From the NCBI GenBank assembly GCA_029207755.1, contig JARCOQ010000002.1:82276317-82340316 (forward strand): a stretch of DNA of 64,000 nucleotides, given 5' to 3'. The notes under the pieces are model-generated. The model was not told the origin of the DNA, ran no database searches, and saw only the letters and a program-made list of their open reading frames with translations. Positions within the stretch are counted from its first letter, which is position 1. Each line of letters opens with the position of its first letter. This DNA is from Chamaea fasciata. Its lineage: Eukaryota; Chordata; Aves; Passeriformes; Sylviidae. The position numbers and the translations under genes were made by a program. Below are positions 1 to 12,180 of the stretch, one piece after another.

Positions 1-3000
1 AGGCTGTCCTTCTTGAGCCCTTTGTACCAGCATGACCAACAGGAATGGGAAAAGCTCCTGTAAGGGAAGGGGGAAAGAGAGAAAAAAAATAGAGAATGCA
101 TCTTAAATGCAGACACATAGACAGAAGAAATTGCTTGTTTTATAGCTCTTAACATTTGTATGTATAAGCTAAATGAACATACCAGCATGTTGGAAGAAAA
201 ACAGAAGTCCTCCCCAGAAAGAGCCAAACAGGATTCACATAAAAATCCATGGTTTATTTTTCTCATTACTTTTTTTTTGTTAGAATAAGCAAATAATCTC
301 ATAATTATTGGTCCTAGCTGGGCCAATGCTTCACAAAATAGAGGAGAATGTGGGTTTAAGGCTCTTTTTGCATCAAGTTTCAGAAGACATTTCAGTTTAA
401 GTATGAATTTTCAGAGCCGTATTATGGTGACCTGTGAAGGATGCAGAACAGGTTCCAAGAGAAGAGTGTAGAAACAACTTGAAAAATTCTGTTTGCAAAC
501 TACTAGTGAAGGGTAGTAAAAAGAGCTTTGTAAATTCCCCTAATACACCACAAGAAGTGTCTTGGATACATAAAGTCTCTTCATGTTATTAACCAGTACA
601 AGGTACATAAAACATTCATGGAAAATTAATGTTAAATGAATACTACAGTATACTCATAGAATGCAAACTGTGAATTCAGAAACACTGTATTCCCAGCAGA
701 TATGCAATTTGAAGAATTATGCTCATTCCAGATAGAAACAGAGACAATATTGTCTGATGTGGCTGATAAATTAACCAGAAAAGGTCCAGCCACAGGTATC
801 AAATACTCAAAACAAATCTGTAGGACCAACCAGAAATATTTCAGACTAACATGAATCTACTTAGAATAAAAAACTTCTTCAAGAAATCCAAAAGTTGCTG
901 TACGAATTATTCACAGAAACAAGAAAAATTCAATTAATTGATTATTTAGACAGTTCTGGTTGCTACTTACTATCCTAAGCACTGAAGCTGTCCTTCAAGA
1001 AAGAAGAACTTTCACAATCTTTTTCTCTAAAGCTTGTAACACTTGATACACCACAGAAGAACAGAGGGAATAAGCATTTCAGGTAATAAGAGGTAATAAT
1101 TCTATCCTCACCATGGCACTCTTTTAAGGGTCATGATTCACAAGCATAGCCACATTGGTGGGATTCTCCCTGATAAGAATGACACCACCAGAACCAAAAC
1201 CAACAAAGACTTTTAAAGGTATTTCATGAGTTAAACCTTTTTACCATGAATGGACAGAGAGGGACTGGGTATTTCAAAGCTTACAGTGTGCTTTAAACTA
1301 AAAGTGCTAAATTTAATTACCATAATGAGCCACAGAAAAATCTTACTTCATAAATTAGACTTGATCAAACTACAGGTTTAAAACCTTAGATACATTTTAA
1401 ACTTTTTTTTATTAACCCAAATGGTAGAAGAAAAATAGTGACTGTAATAAACTGTTCTTTTAAACAGATAATAGGCTTTTTAACTGATGTTCTCAAGTGA
1501 GATGAGGAAAATGAAAAGCTAAATATAAAAAATGTTATTTTAATATAATATCTCTCCCTCCACTCTCCAGCAGAAATGGCAATTCACAGAAGGAACTAGC
1601 ACAACAGCTGAACCAAAGTCATGGTAAAATGTTAGATCTGCAAGTTAGTGGGTTTTTTTAGGAAGAAGGTGGTTTTAGTGACAGTATAGACGGAAGGAGT
1701 TGCATAAACATAAGCAACTAAAGTTGAACCCTACCCTATCACACACATCACATATTTTGGCAGTTCTGAGGTTTACAGACAGTGCAGACTCCCCTGCCAT
1801 ATGGGGTTTTGGCTTATCCTTTGCTTTACACCCAGGACTTCTAAGCAACCAGTTAGACTCATGATTCCTTACAGGACTTCTCTTGCTTATCAGTGGTTCT
1901 GTATTTGTGGTCATATAGGAATCAAATGCTAGTTTTACATGGAAAAGAAAACAGTAGATGACTTACCAAAATATGACATTAGACAATGTAAATCATAAAT
2001 TTGGGATGGGAAGAAAAATTGTTCTGATATAGTACGAGCTAATTGCGGTGAACTGCAGGCATATGCACACACAAACACACATACTTACAACTGGCTGAAA
2101 AAACACTAGGTATAGGACTGCAGCAGACCAAGGAAAAGCAAGAGCATTAACATTGCATAAGATGATTAAGGGTATAGCATCAAACATATGGAATATTCTC
2201 CTGCTAAAATTCACAAAGGATTCTATTGCTGTTGAATTTTCACCATCTGACAGCTTGGCTAATACTGTTATGAGAACACAGCAATGGGACATGCCTCGAG
2301 ACTAACACCAGGGGGATCAGCTTTGCTAAATGCAGAGTCTTTATTCATCTCTCCCCAAAATACTCCCTAACCCACATTTTCTGCCATGGTATTTTCCAGC
2401 TCCAGCTCAGAGCTGCTATTTATTTCTGGTTGGAGCTGTGCTGGAGATGCAAGTACTGCATCAGAGGAAGAAGACATTGGGGTCAAGAGAAGGACAGAGA
2501 GGGAGAAAAAGAGAAGGGGCAGCTGAAGGCTCTTTCGCACTTCCTTCTCATTCCCTTTCTTCTCAGACAAAGTGCACAATGTTTTCTATCAGACCTTGAT
2601 AAAGGCTGCAGCACCCAACATGTCCCATAGATCACAGTCTGCCCAGTAGAAGACACTGAGCGAGGAGCAGGGTTGAAGATCTGTTGCCTGTTAAAAAGGT
2701 TTTGTTGAGTGCTGAGTTCTTTAAAAAAATCCAACCTGAGTTACGAACAATTTTGAAAATTGGTTTCCAGGAGCCTGAAATGCTTAATATTATAGCACCA
2801 AAATGCAGCTGCATAACAGGAGCTTGATCCTCAGTGCCAGGTTAACTGAGTTTCTGGCTTAGTGTAGTAAATATCATCAGGTCAATGATGCCCCTGTCCT
2901 TGCCCATCCTTCCATTAGTAAGATTTGCTTACATGAAATAGAACTTACTGCATCATGTCTATTTTTTTGCGTGGTATTTTCAATTCCAGATGAAGGAGAG

Positions 3001-3351
3001 AATGAGCTGCCTGACATGGACACATTGAATAAGATAGTCCTTTCTAACAAGTTATTGCAATCGTTGTTCTTTTTATAAGTTATTTAGGTTTACTTATTCA
3101 TAATATCACTTAGCACAATTTTTTTCCCACTTATATCTTTATTGTAACAATAAGTGTCGTCAATGCAGCAGCAAGAACAACCCAGAGAAAAGATTGCAAC
3201 TCATTATCATTCATTACTGTAGTGAAGAGCGATTAGAAACATAATGGAAACTGAGAGAAGATGTACCTTTGTGTCACTTACCTTGTACCTTGCTCAGAGC
3301 CAGAAACTTCCATGGGCAGTGATAGTGACTCGATCACTGGCTGCCAGTCAG

Positions 3352-3376
3352 TGACCTCGGGTGGGTCACTTGACCT
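3352..3376. promoter_or_regulatory. Cluster of three nuclear-receptor half-sites
   Basis: TGACCT lies at 3352-3357, GGGTCA at 3363-3368 and TGACCT at 3371-3376. The last two form an inverted repeat with a 2-bp spacer. The first two form an everted repeat with a 5-bp spacer. AGGTCA-type half-sites are bound by nuclear receptors such as RAR, RXR, TR and COUP-TF, and three in 25 bp is denser than I see elsewhere in the window. The flanking bases (3320-3350) also hold small inverted repeats built on GTGA and TCAC. The sites are seen in the sequence; function is inference, and motif matches of this length can arise by chance. Confidence 0.2.
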
Positions 3377-6300
3377 TCCAATGGCTTCATTTCCCCAGTG
3401 TAAGCTCAGATAAAAGGTACAATCACATGGAAACACAGTGCTGTATTTGAGACGTCTCCTGCTTTTACATCTATATTTTTGGAGCTTATGCAGATAGAGT
3501 TACTTAGTGAGTTATTGTTGTTTAATACTTCCCATTATAAGACCTAATTTTCAGATATTGTAACTTTGCCAAATTCTAATAGGGTGAGCAAAAATATTTC
3601 ATTTTGCCATTGTGTGACTGCCACAGTGTAACAAAAGAAGTACCAGGAATATTTAGAATTTAAAGAATCATTTCTAAAGATAAAGAGTTTCCAAACAAAA
3701 CAAATTAACAAACAAAACCCTGAAGTTCACTGTTTTAAAATAATGATTACAATAGTATGACAGACAAGCCCTCTGCTTTGGTAGAACTACATGGTATTTG
3801 TTAGGAAGTACCATCTCAGATGGGAACTCATCTTTTGCCACCATCTGAAAATCTATGCATGCTTGGAGAAATTATTCAGTTTTGTTAAAAATCTGCTTGT
3901 TAATATTCAGTGGAAAAATAATTTTGTTTCAGAGACTAAGTTATTTGAAAATTTCCATCAACACACAGAATGTCCTACTGTCTGATCAGTCTGAACAGGG
4001 GCAGGGGCCATGGGGGAACCAAGCACGCTTCATCCACTCACAGTTCCTGTGCATGACAGGAGTGCCTGGGTGATAGCTCCAGTCCAGAGAAAGACCTACT
4101 CTTCAGCACCTCTGTCCCATGGTAGCCTTTAGCTTTGCAGTAGTACCTGAGCCATGAGGAGAAGAAGAAACTGTGAACAAACACTTTTCCTTTTCTGGGC
4201 TTGTCACAGTCACACATTAGCTCACATGATTGTAAGGAAAAGCAGCAAGTCCAGATTCCAACAACAAATAGCTTATAAAATTATTCTCAGAACGAAACTA
4301 CAAACATGTCCATGTCCGCTGAATGGCACAACAACACTATGTGGAAAGAGGCTTGATTTTTTTTTTGTTGTTTTATACCAAGTTCTTATCATTTAGGATA
4401 CCTAAGTTCACAAGGAAGACCCAATGTCTCTAGTCATTCCAGGTGTTTTGTCCAACTACTGAAGGACACGTTGCATCACCACCTTGCTACTTCAACAACA
4501 CCAAGCAGAGTCAACCAGCCTTCACACACCAAAATTCTGCTTTTGACTACAGTATAGCTTCATACTCTGAGGGATAATGCACAGTCAAAAGTTTTTCTTT
4601 CAGCAAACTCAGGTTATAATGCACGGTACAAACATCCATGAGGTCTCTACAAGACCTAGATGAAGTAAAGTTTATCTGTGAATGCACATAGCACAAACTT
4701 TCCTCTACCATGTCTACACTTATTCAGCTACATTACCAAGATTAGTTTTAACTCCATGGAATACCTCTCCTCTGAAGTGTGTCTTGTAGTTTCAAATATC
4801 ACAAAAGAAACAGAGACCAGGAGTCAATTTTCAAGAAATGAGCTGGAGGAATGTCTTGTGGCACATCTTTCCTTCTAATGTCAGTAGCATAATAAATAAT
4901 CTGTGATAGTGTCTCTGTGATGGGTGTGAAGATAGTGGGGCAAACATGCTGCCAAAAATGTGTTCCTGATCTTGGAAATCAAAGTTCCAAAGTAATTATA
5001 CACACAAATCCGCCTAACATTTAGTATTTTCTGAGGGAGAAGAGTTACAGACTGAGCCTGCTGAAAAATGAACATCAGCAGGTTTTTTCAGAAGCTCTCA
5101 GCATGTAAGTGGGTGGTATTTCTCAGAGCACAGCCAGACAAGTGTTGAGGATGTTGGAGCCCACATCTCATTTCAAAAACTTGTATTTGAAAATGATCCA
5201 GGACAGTCTGACAAAGCCTTTATTTAATATGAAAATGACACCTCACTGAAAACTTCCTATGGGGGAACTGTTCATAAAATACATGCCATAGGACACAGTG
5301 GGTCACTGAATTTAGTACCTTATTTCCCAGGCAATGGATATTATGTAATCTCATCCACAAATTTACCAGTATCTATCACACTATTTATTTAAGTTCATAA
5401 ATAAAGTTCAGACTGCTTGGTTTTGGACTTTTTTCCCCCTACTTAATGTATTAGACAGTTATTCTAAAGTTTAATTGATGAATGGAAGTCCTTGAATTTT
5501 CATGCTCATCCATGGACGGCATGTGCACAACATGCCACAGGAAAATCCATCTGGGGTCTGTCAACACTGCATGAACATGGGATTCCCAGCATCTGAAGTG
5601 ACATGAGATTTGTCCATCATCTGTATTCTCCTTTCCATTCTACCTCATGAAAAACAGCTATTTTATTATGCCAATTGTTTCATATCCCTCCCCTGTGCAG
5701 AACAAGTATGAGCTTCAAAATTCAGTAATTCCATAGTCATCTGTTCCACAGTTTGGTTTGGTAGCAGAGCTCTCCAGCTTGCTTCCTCTTAAACAGCACA
5801 GATTTAGTAAACTGTCTTTAGTCTGGTGAACAGTCACGAATGGGGATGGAAAAATGATGAATTGTCGCATTTAAAGAGCTTATGCCTTTTGTGAAACCCA
5901 CTTTTCAGTGTGCAGATGTAGGCAGCACCTCCAAATACATTAGGCAATTAGACAAGTTAATAGAAATTACTATTAAAAGGTAATTAATTTAATCTTAAAA
6001 TGTTGAGGTCATAAGTAGTTTCAATTGCTTTATGGTTTTGGAGAGTTTTTTAGGTAGTGTTTATTAGAGAAAAAATATTGCTATTATTGCCTTTTTCAAA
6101 ATAAAGTACTGCAGCTGCTAATTCAAGCTCTAATTAAATGCACAATCCTGAACTTGATATTTGCTTATCCTTCATGTCATTTCTCAACTCAGACTTCAAG
6201 ACAGACTCAAAGCTGACACCTCTGGATCTTTCATGTAATATTCTTCCTCCTGTACAAACTTCTCTGTCATCAAAAATGTGGCTCAGATATTTGTGTGTGT

Positions 6301-8723
6301 ATGTCTGCAGGTAAAGGACAGAAATTTAACAAGATTTTATTACCCACTCGTAGTATCAGCCTGAATCTTTTGGTTAGTTGGGAGTTAATTGCCAAAAGGT
6401 TTTATGGTATATCTAATTGGGTCAGTCATCTTTCTATGCCATGAACCCTACCAGACTGCCAGTGCGCCCTGAACTCAAACAGAGGGTAAGAGACCATCAG
6501 TTATTTAGTATGTGCTAGAAGCATGCATTTTCTTTTCACTCCATGTGAAAATAGTTAACCACAAGGAAAGAGTCCCACCCCTCCACTTTGCAAAATGGTG
6601 AAATTAAGTTTTCCGTACAGCTACCAGGGGACTGCAGTAAATTACCCTGGTAACAGAGTTTACATTGATTCTGAAAAAAGCACTTGTCCATATGTAACAA
6701 CGATAACCTTTTAGAAGGTTTGGAAAACAAATCTGACACCCCATTAAAAGGCAAATGATTTTTTCTCCACACAAGAAAAAGAAACTTTTAAGACATAGAA
6801 GGCTATTAATAAATAATGGGGCTTTTTTATAGGAAAGGCTGACATGAAAGCTTAAGCTATAAACTGTATCAGAGGCAGTATTTTGACTTGTGTGGTTTAT
6901 TTGTCAAAGCAGTGAGATGGGATCTCATTTTTATTAGCTGCACAAAATATATTTTATTGAATGTCACATTGTAATTTGATTTTAAAAGGAATAGAAAAAA
7001 ATTACATTTTCTTGGATACGTAACACTGCAAAAACATGATAGTCATACTAACCACTAACCACAACGAGTAGCAATATAAGCCCTACAAAATATACACTAG
7101 TACCTTACCAATGCAAATGTGTATTTTGAGATTCCATGTACCAGAATATTTTTCCTGAATCTGGTTTCATTTACTACTGTCAGAATAATATATAAAAAAT
7201 ATATGCATGTTATTAAATTATGTATGTAAACAACTAACATAAGAGTTAGATTTGAAAAGAAGAACAGCTTTTAATATTTTAGAATTTGTCTTCAAGCTCG
7301 TTCACATAATTCATTTCTTTACAAGAAAAAGATCATAGCTGAATGAAAGAGAAAGCAGTGTTTGTTACCTAGATATGATGGGGATGAGAACAGAGACCCA
7401 CAGCATAAAGTAACAAAGTCCGAGTAAATTATATTCTTTTTCACTTTGCCATTGACTCCCTGAGAGTTGTTTAAGCCTCCTTTGGTCCACCTCCATATCC
7501 ATATTTGTGAGCCCTACTGCCAAAGGTAACAAGCAGGATCAGTGTCTGAAGAAAGGAAAATACAGCCTCCAGCACTCTTTGTGGTACCGGTTTTGTCACA
7601 AGAGACAGTGGCATCATCCCTGGGTGGGCAGCCTGGGCTTGGTCCCAGGATGAGAGCATTACTGTGGAGTGCTCAGCCCCTCCTCCTCTCCTCCAAAGCC
7701 ACTTCATCACGCCATTGAGCCCTGTCAGACCCTGATGGTGAGCCCATACCCAGCAAGAGCCAGACAAATGCACTTTTGTAACTCACAGGAAGCCTCTGTT
7801 GTCATTTTAACTGATCAATATAATACAGCTTCCAAAAACACCCCACACTAAACAAAGGTCTGAGTGATATGGAAACATATTTCAATTCTTAATATTTTCA
7901 TTAAAACTAACCCACTGAATTTTTATATTTAGTTTACCTAGAGCCTCACTTTTTGTCAACCACCTGACACATCCAGAAAACAGTTTTCCAGCTGCTCAAT
8001 TTTTACAAGCAAACTAGAGGGAAAACAAAAGGAGAAACATTAGTAGGTGAACCAAAATGTCATTTAAAATCATAAGTAGAAAGATGTGTTCTACAGTCCC
8101 ACTGCTGCTTCACCAGTTTAAATCCTGTTTATCCCACTGAAGTTGTCACTGTCCCCTGGACCATTAGCAACCATATATATCTTGCAAGACTCTCAAACTC
8201 TTCAGCCGGAACAGGGCTACAAGTTATCAGCTCCTCCTGCAGAATTCAGTAATTGATTGCACCTATCCTTGGATAAACTTATTTAGATAGAATCAGTTCT
8301 AGCAGAAATTTAACACAGGAAGCAGTTCAAAAACATTTGTCAATCCATGGTCCTCACCAGTGGTAGTTTAAAATCTGAAATAGATCCCAGAGTAAAGCAT
8401 GCAAGAAACGTACATACCACTCAATCCCAAAAGGTGGGATTGCAAAACAGCTAAGAAAAATTCAAGGGCAACAGCCTGCAACAGCTCTTGCACTCCTGAA
8501 ATATGTGAGGTCAAAATCAGTAATGGTCTGTTTTGGTGTCACAGTGTTTATTTTTTGGGCACTGACTAAAGTGATGGGATGCAGAATGCACATGTCTGAC
8601 TTTTACCAGCCAGTTACCTTGAGCAGATGAGAGGTGTTCATCCCTGTCAGAGATAACACATTTGTTCTACAGACAGTCTTCTGATGAGAGGGATGTAGGT
8701 TGCTGCAGGGCAGCACAACATCT

Positions 8724-8738
8724 CACACACACACACAC
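8724..8738. repeat. Short (CA)n microsatellite
   Basis: About seven and a half CA units in a row. It is short enough to be a chance expansion. No associated feature is seen. Confidence 0.7.
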
Positions 8739-9211
8739 CCCTGTAAATTACTATCCTGCTTTTGGGAACAACAGCCTTCTGAGAGGTCAGCTGGGCACCT
8801 CCCCATACCCTCATCTTCCTATTGTTTTTTGCTACTAGGCTGGCAGAGAAATAGTATTGCTAATCTTATTAGCATCTGCTTCATCTGATCATTAGCACAC
8901 TTCATTTGCCAATCAGCAGTTCCTAATTGTTACTGGGCACCTGGCAGTGGCCACAGCAAATTGTGCCAGGAAGAAATCTCTCCTCACTGACTCCACTGGA
9001 GTTTTCCATGTTGCTCCCTACACTGCCTCACCTCTTCGACCAGCCAGTTCAGGCCAGCACACATTCCATGGCTGCTTTGCTAAATGACTCTCTGAAAGCA
9101 CCTGCTAATTCATCCCTGAAGCAGATTTTGCATGCTCAGACTCCAGCTACGAGCATGGGCCATACATTCTTGCCCCCAGCACTGAACCTACAGACTAGGC
9201 TGCTCTTTCTG

Positions 9212-9227
9212 TACCACTGCAGTGGTA
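9212..9227. repeat. Perfect 16-bp palindrome
   Basis: The sequence TACCACTGCAGTGGTA is its own reverse complement with no spacer. Its 12-bp core, CCACTGCAGTGG, recurs inside the palindrome at 43341-43354. It could bind a dimeric protein or be a relic of a dispersed repeat. Nothing nearby says which. Confidence 0.85.
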
Positions 9228-11189
9228 TCTCTCATCTTTTCATGTCCTACAATCACCACAAGAATGGTCCTTAGGAAATATATAATAATTTCAAAGTTTG
9301 GCCTGTATCACTAATTTCTTTTTGTCTTCTGTAGAATGGTGATGGAAAACATTCCTCTTACAACATTATAGTAGGGGACCTGGCCACTTTCGAAGCACTT
9401 TAATATCCTTTTAGGGATAGTATCATAAAAATATAGTGTAACTAATAATGTCTGAGGATTTCTGTTTATTAATTATAAGACTTAAATTAATTTCAGATTT
9501 TTAAATCCTGCAGATGGGGACTAGAAGGCCAGTATCCAAATACTTATTAGATTTACAAGAACATTGACTTTAAGGTTATTTAAACCAGATTTTTTTTCTA
9601 TTAATATTACACTGTTGTGCCAATCTCACAGCAGTTGGTATGTTATGAAGAAAACATCAGAGGGGTGTGGTACTTGACTGCAAATGTTCAAAACAACACC
9701 ATGGCTACAAACATGATATTGCTCATCTTGGTCTAATATTCTCAACCTTTTCCTGACCCAGGATTCATAACCAACAAAAGGAAAATATTAGGGTGGCTTT
9801 TAGAGGGATTTTTTTCACCTAAACTCAAGATACCTGCCATACAGACTGCCTGGGAGAGGGGTCACCAGCTCACTTTAAGGTCAGCAAAAGGTACTTCTTT
9901 TGTGCAGCTCATTTGAACAGGTTGTCATCTTGAGGGTGAGACAAATTGTTCTCAGAAGAGCTGGCCAGCTCAGATGTAAACACCCAATTCAGACAGATGA
10001 ATCCTGCCTCCACTTTGTTCCTGATAAGCTCCATTAAATTACAAAGCCGGTGCAGAGGAAGAGGAGAAAAGTAGTTTTTTCTGCAAATTTTAAATATAAG
10101 GTCCACCAGGAAGGGTTACCATCATCAGGGTGTCACACGTGACTGTCCACTCACTTCCTGACCCACCAGAATCACCCTTGGTGCATCAGCTTAGGAAGGA
10201 GGCTTTAGAGCCTGTCAACATCTCTGCTGCTGGGCCAGCCACAGGAACCAAAATCCCACCAAGGCTTCCCAGAGGGGCAGGGAGCAGGACTGGCTCAGGG
10301 TTTTTGGAACTGAAGCAGCCTGTCCTCTCTCCCTTCATGCAGGCACTGTTACCTTCTCTTGCCTGCAGCTATAAAAATCTCTTCTGTTACTAATTACCGT
10401 AAAACTTTTTGAAGTAAGAACAGCTTTAGTATGTTATCCTTGACACTGAAATTCACACTATCAAAATTATGTTATTTATTATTCCTTTACCAAGTTAAGA
10501 ACTTTAAAGTTTTATTTTTACTAATTACCAGAGATTTGGTGGCAATTCAGTTGGTTTTCTGTAAGTTACCTTTCATTAAGCTGGAGTGTATCACTTTCAG
10601 AAATGCAGTAGTGTTCTTCTGTCATGTGAGCACTATTAAAAATGCCCCTTTTGATGTACAACCCCTTTAAAACTCTATATATATGTGAAAGCCGTCTGGC
10701 TGTAAGGCAGGGGTTCTTATTTGGTTTTTTTTACAACCTAGCAGAGAATAAAACTAATAAGTATTTCTCATTCTTTAAAGATTGATTTATTATCAGTTCC
10801 AAAAACATGCCTTTTCGTTTGGAAAGTCATTTGCTCAGTTATGATTGGATATAAACAGCTGCTAAGGGTCAGCACAGGCCTTGGTGCTTGTTATTGCTTG
10901 CACTCCTTATGATTTTAGCTCAGCATAACTAGCAGTGGTGTCCTGGGATTCCAGAGTCTGTACTGATTACCAACAAAAGCCTCTTTAAGATCAGCAGAAG
11001 CAGTCAAGGGACTAATGGTGCCAAGGCAGTCTGAGGCACTGGAGCAATGCCGCAGGTCATAAAATGAGCAATGACAATTGCCCTGTCCTTGCTGATTTTA
11101 TCAGCCTGAGAGTTTTTAGTATCACACAGAAGACAAAAGGAATCTTTAGTCTTGAATAATATTATCAGCAAACATGACTTGTTTGGAGC

Positions 11190-11214
11190 TTTTTTTTTTT
11201 TTTTTTTTTTTTTT
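11190..11214. repeat. T25 homopolymer tract
   Basis: Twenty-five consecutive T. Read on the minus strand it is an A25 tract, which could be the tail of a retrocopy lying at higher coordinates. I recognise no body sequence and no target-site duplication there, so a simple slippage tract is the plainest reading. Confidence 0.95.
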
Positions 11215-12167
11215 GATTTTTGTTTTCTGTTTGCTGCCAATCGCTTATTGTGTTCAAAAAGGCAGGTGGATGTCTTAGTTATATATATATAATGACTTTA
11301 CACAGTGGCAGCTCCTTTCACTAGCTACTTGCTTTCACTGCTTTCTTAATATGCTTATTTTGGGGAAGGGAACAAAGAAAAATGTGAAGTTTTACTATTT
11401 TAAATATGTTTATATATGTTGTAAAGTGAATATTATTCTTGTGTATGAATAGTTAAGCTGTATGTCAAATTTGCCTCATCAGTAGAGTTTTCATCCTGGC
11501 TTAGGCTAAAATGAAAATGATCTGTGACTACCTCATCTCTCACTCTAAATGAATGTTTCAGAAAACCACTATATGACTGGCACTCTGTGCAAAATGCACA
11601 GGGATCAAGTTGAGGAAGCGTTCACGCTTCTTGAGCTGTGATCATCTGAATGAAGAAGATTTCAAAGTGTTGTGGAATTCCCTGGAAGTTACACAAGAGA
11701 TGAATTTGGCCTTTAGAATGGGGTTTTATAAATCTCATTCACACACAGCAAAATGTTTCATCACAAGGGGAGATATTTTTTAAGAGAGTCTTAAAATTAA
11801 TCCCAAATGAGGAAGCCTCTCTCTGAATGAGTGAAACTTGGCAGATTTACAAATTCAAACTGAGCTGCATTAGCAGATCTTGTGTAGAGAAAAATGTATA
11901 ATGTCTGCCCACGATACCTGTTTAAAAGCAGGTCTAGCAATAATATTTCTACTGAATTAAATACGTCATAGAAATAAAACATATCAGCAAGCAGTTCAGG
12001 TTGGCTATGTTTTGAAGTACTGGCTATTCCCATTTCCAGTCAGAGCCACATATTTTAAGTACACTCAGCTTCAGTTTCCCAGATTTGTTAAGGTCCTTAA
12101 GCACCATATTCAGCTGGTATTCACTGAGCTCCTAAATAACTCGCCCATTTTTTAATTAAATAAACTT

Positions 12168-12180
12168 GGGGGGGGGGGGG
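12168..12180. repeat. G13 homopolymer
   Basis: Thirteen consecutive G in an otherwise AT-rich setting. G-runs of this length are prone to slippage and sequencing error and can take part in G-quadruplexes, but only one run is present here, so a stable intramolecular quadruplex is not predicted. Confidence 0.9.

Larger units (their letters stand above)
1..11189. other. Unique AT-rich non-coding sequence, no gene recognised
   Basis: I see no gene in this stretch. The open frames are short and rich in Cys, Leu, Phe and His, as expected from translated non-coding DNA, and none matches a family I know. Visible structure is limited to a nuclear-receptor half-site cluster (3352-3376), a homeodomain-type TAATTA cluster (5945-6136), a short CA run (8724-8738) and a perfect 16-bp palindrome (9212-9227). 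I saw no diagnostic LINE CR1 3' end (the short octamer repeat) and no tRNA-like structure. The stretch is probably intron or intergenic DNA. Confidence 0.6.

Noticed and set aside
8927..9274. 115-codon plus-strand frame
   Set aside because: No recognisable motif or splice context. It crosses the palindrome at 9212 without any coding signature.
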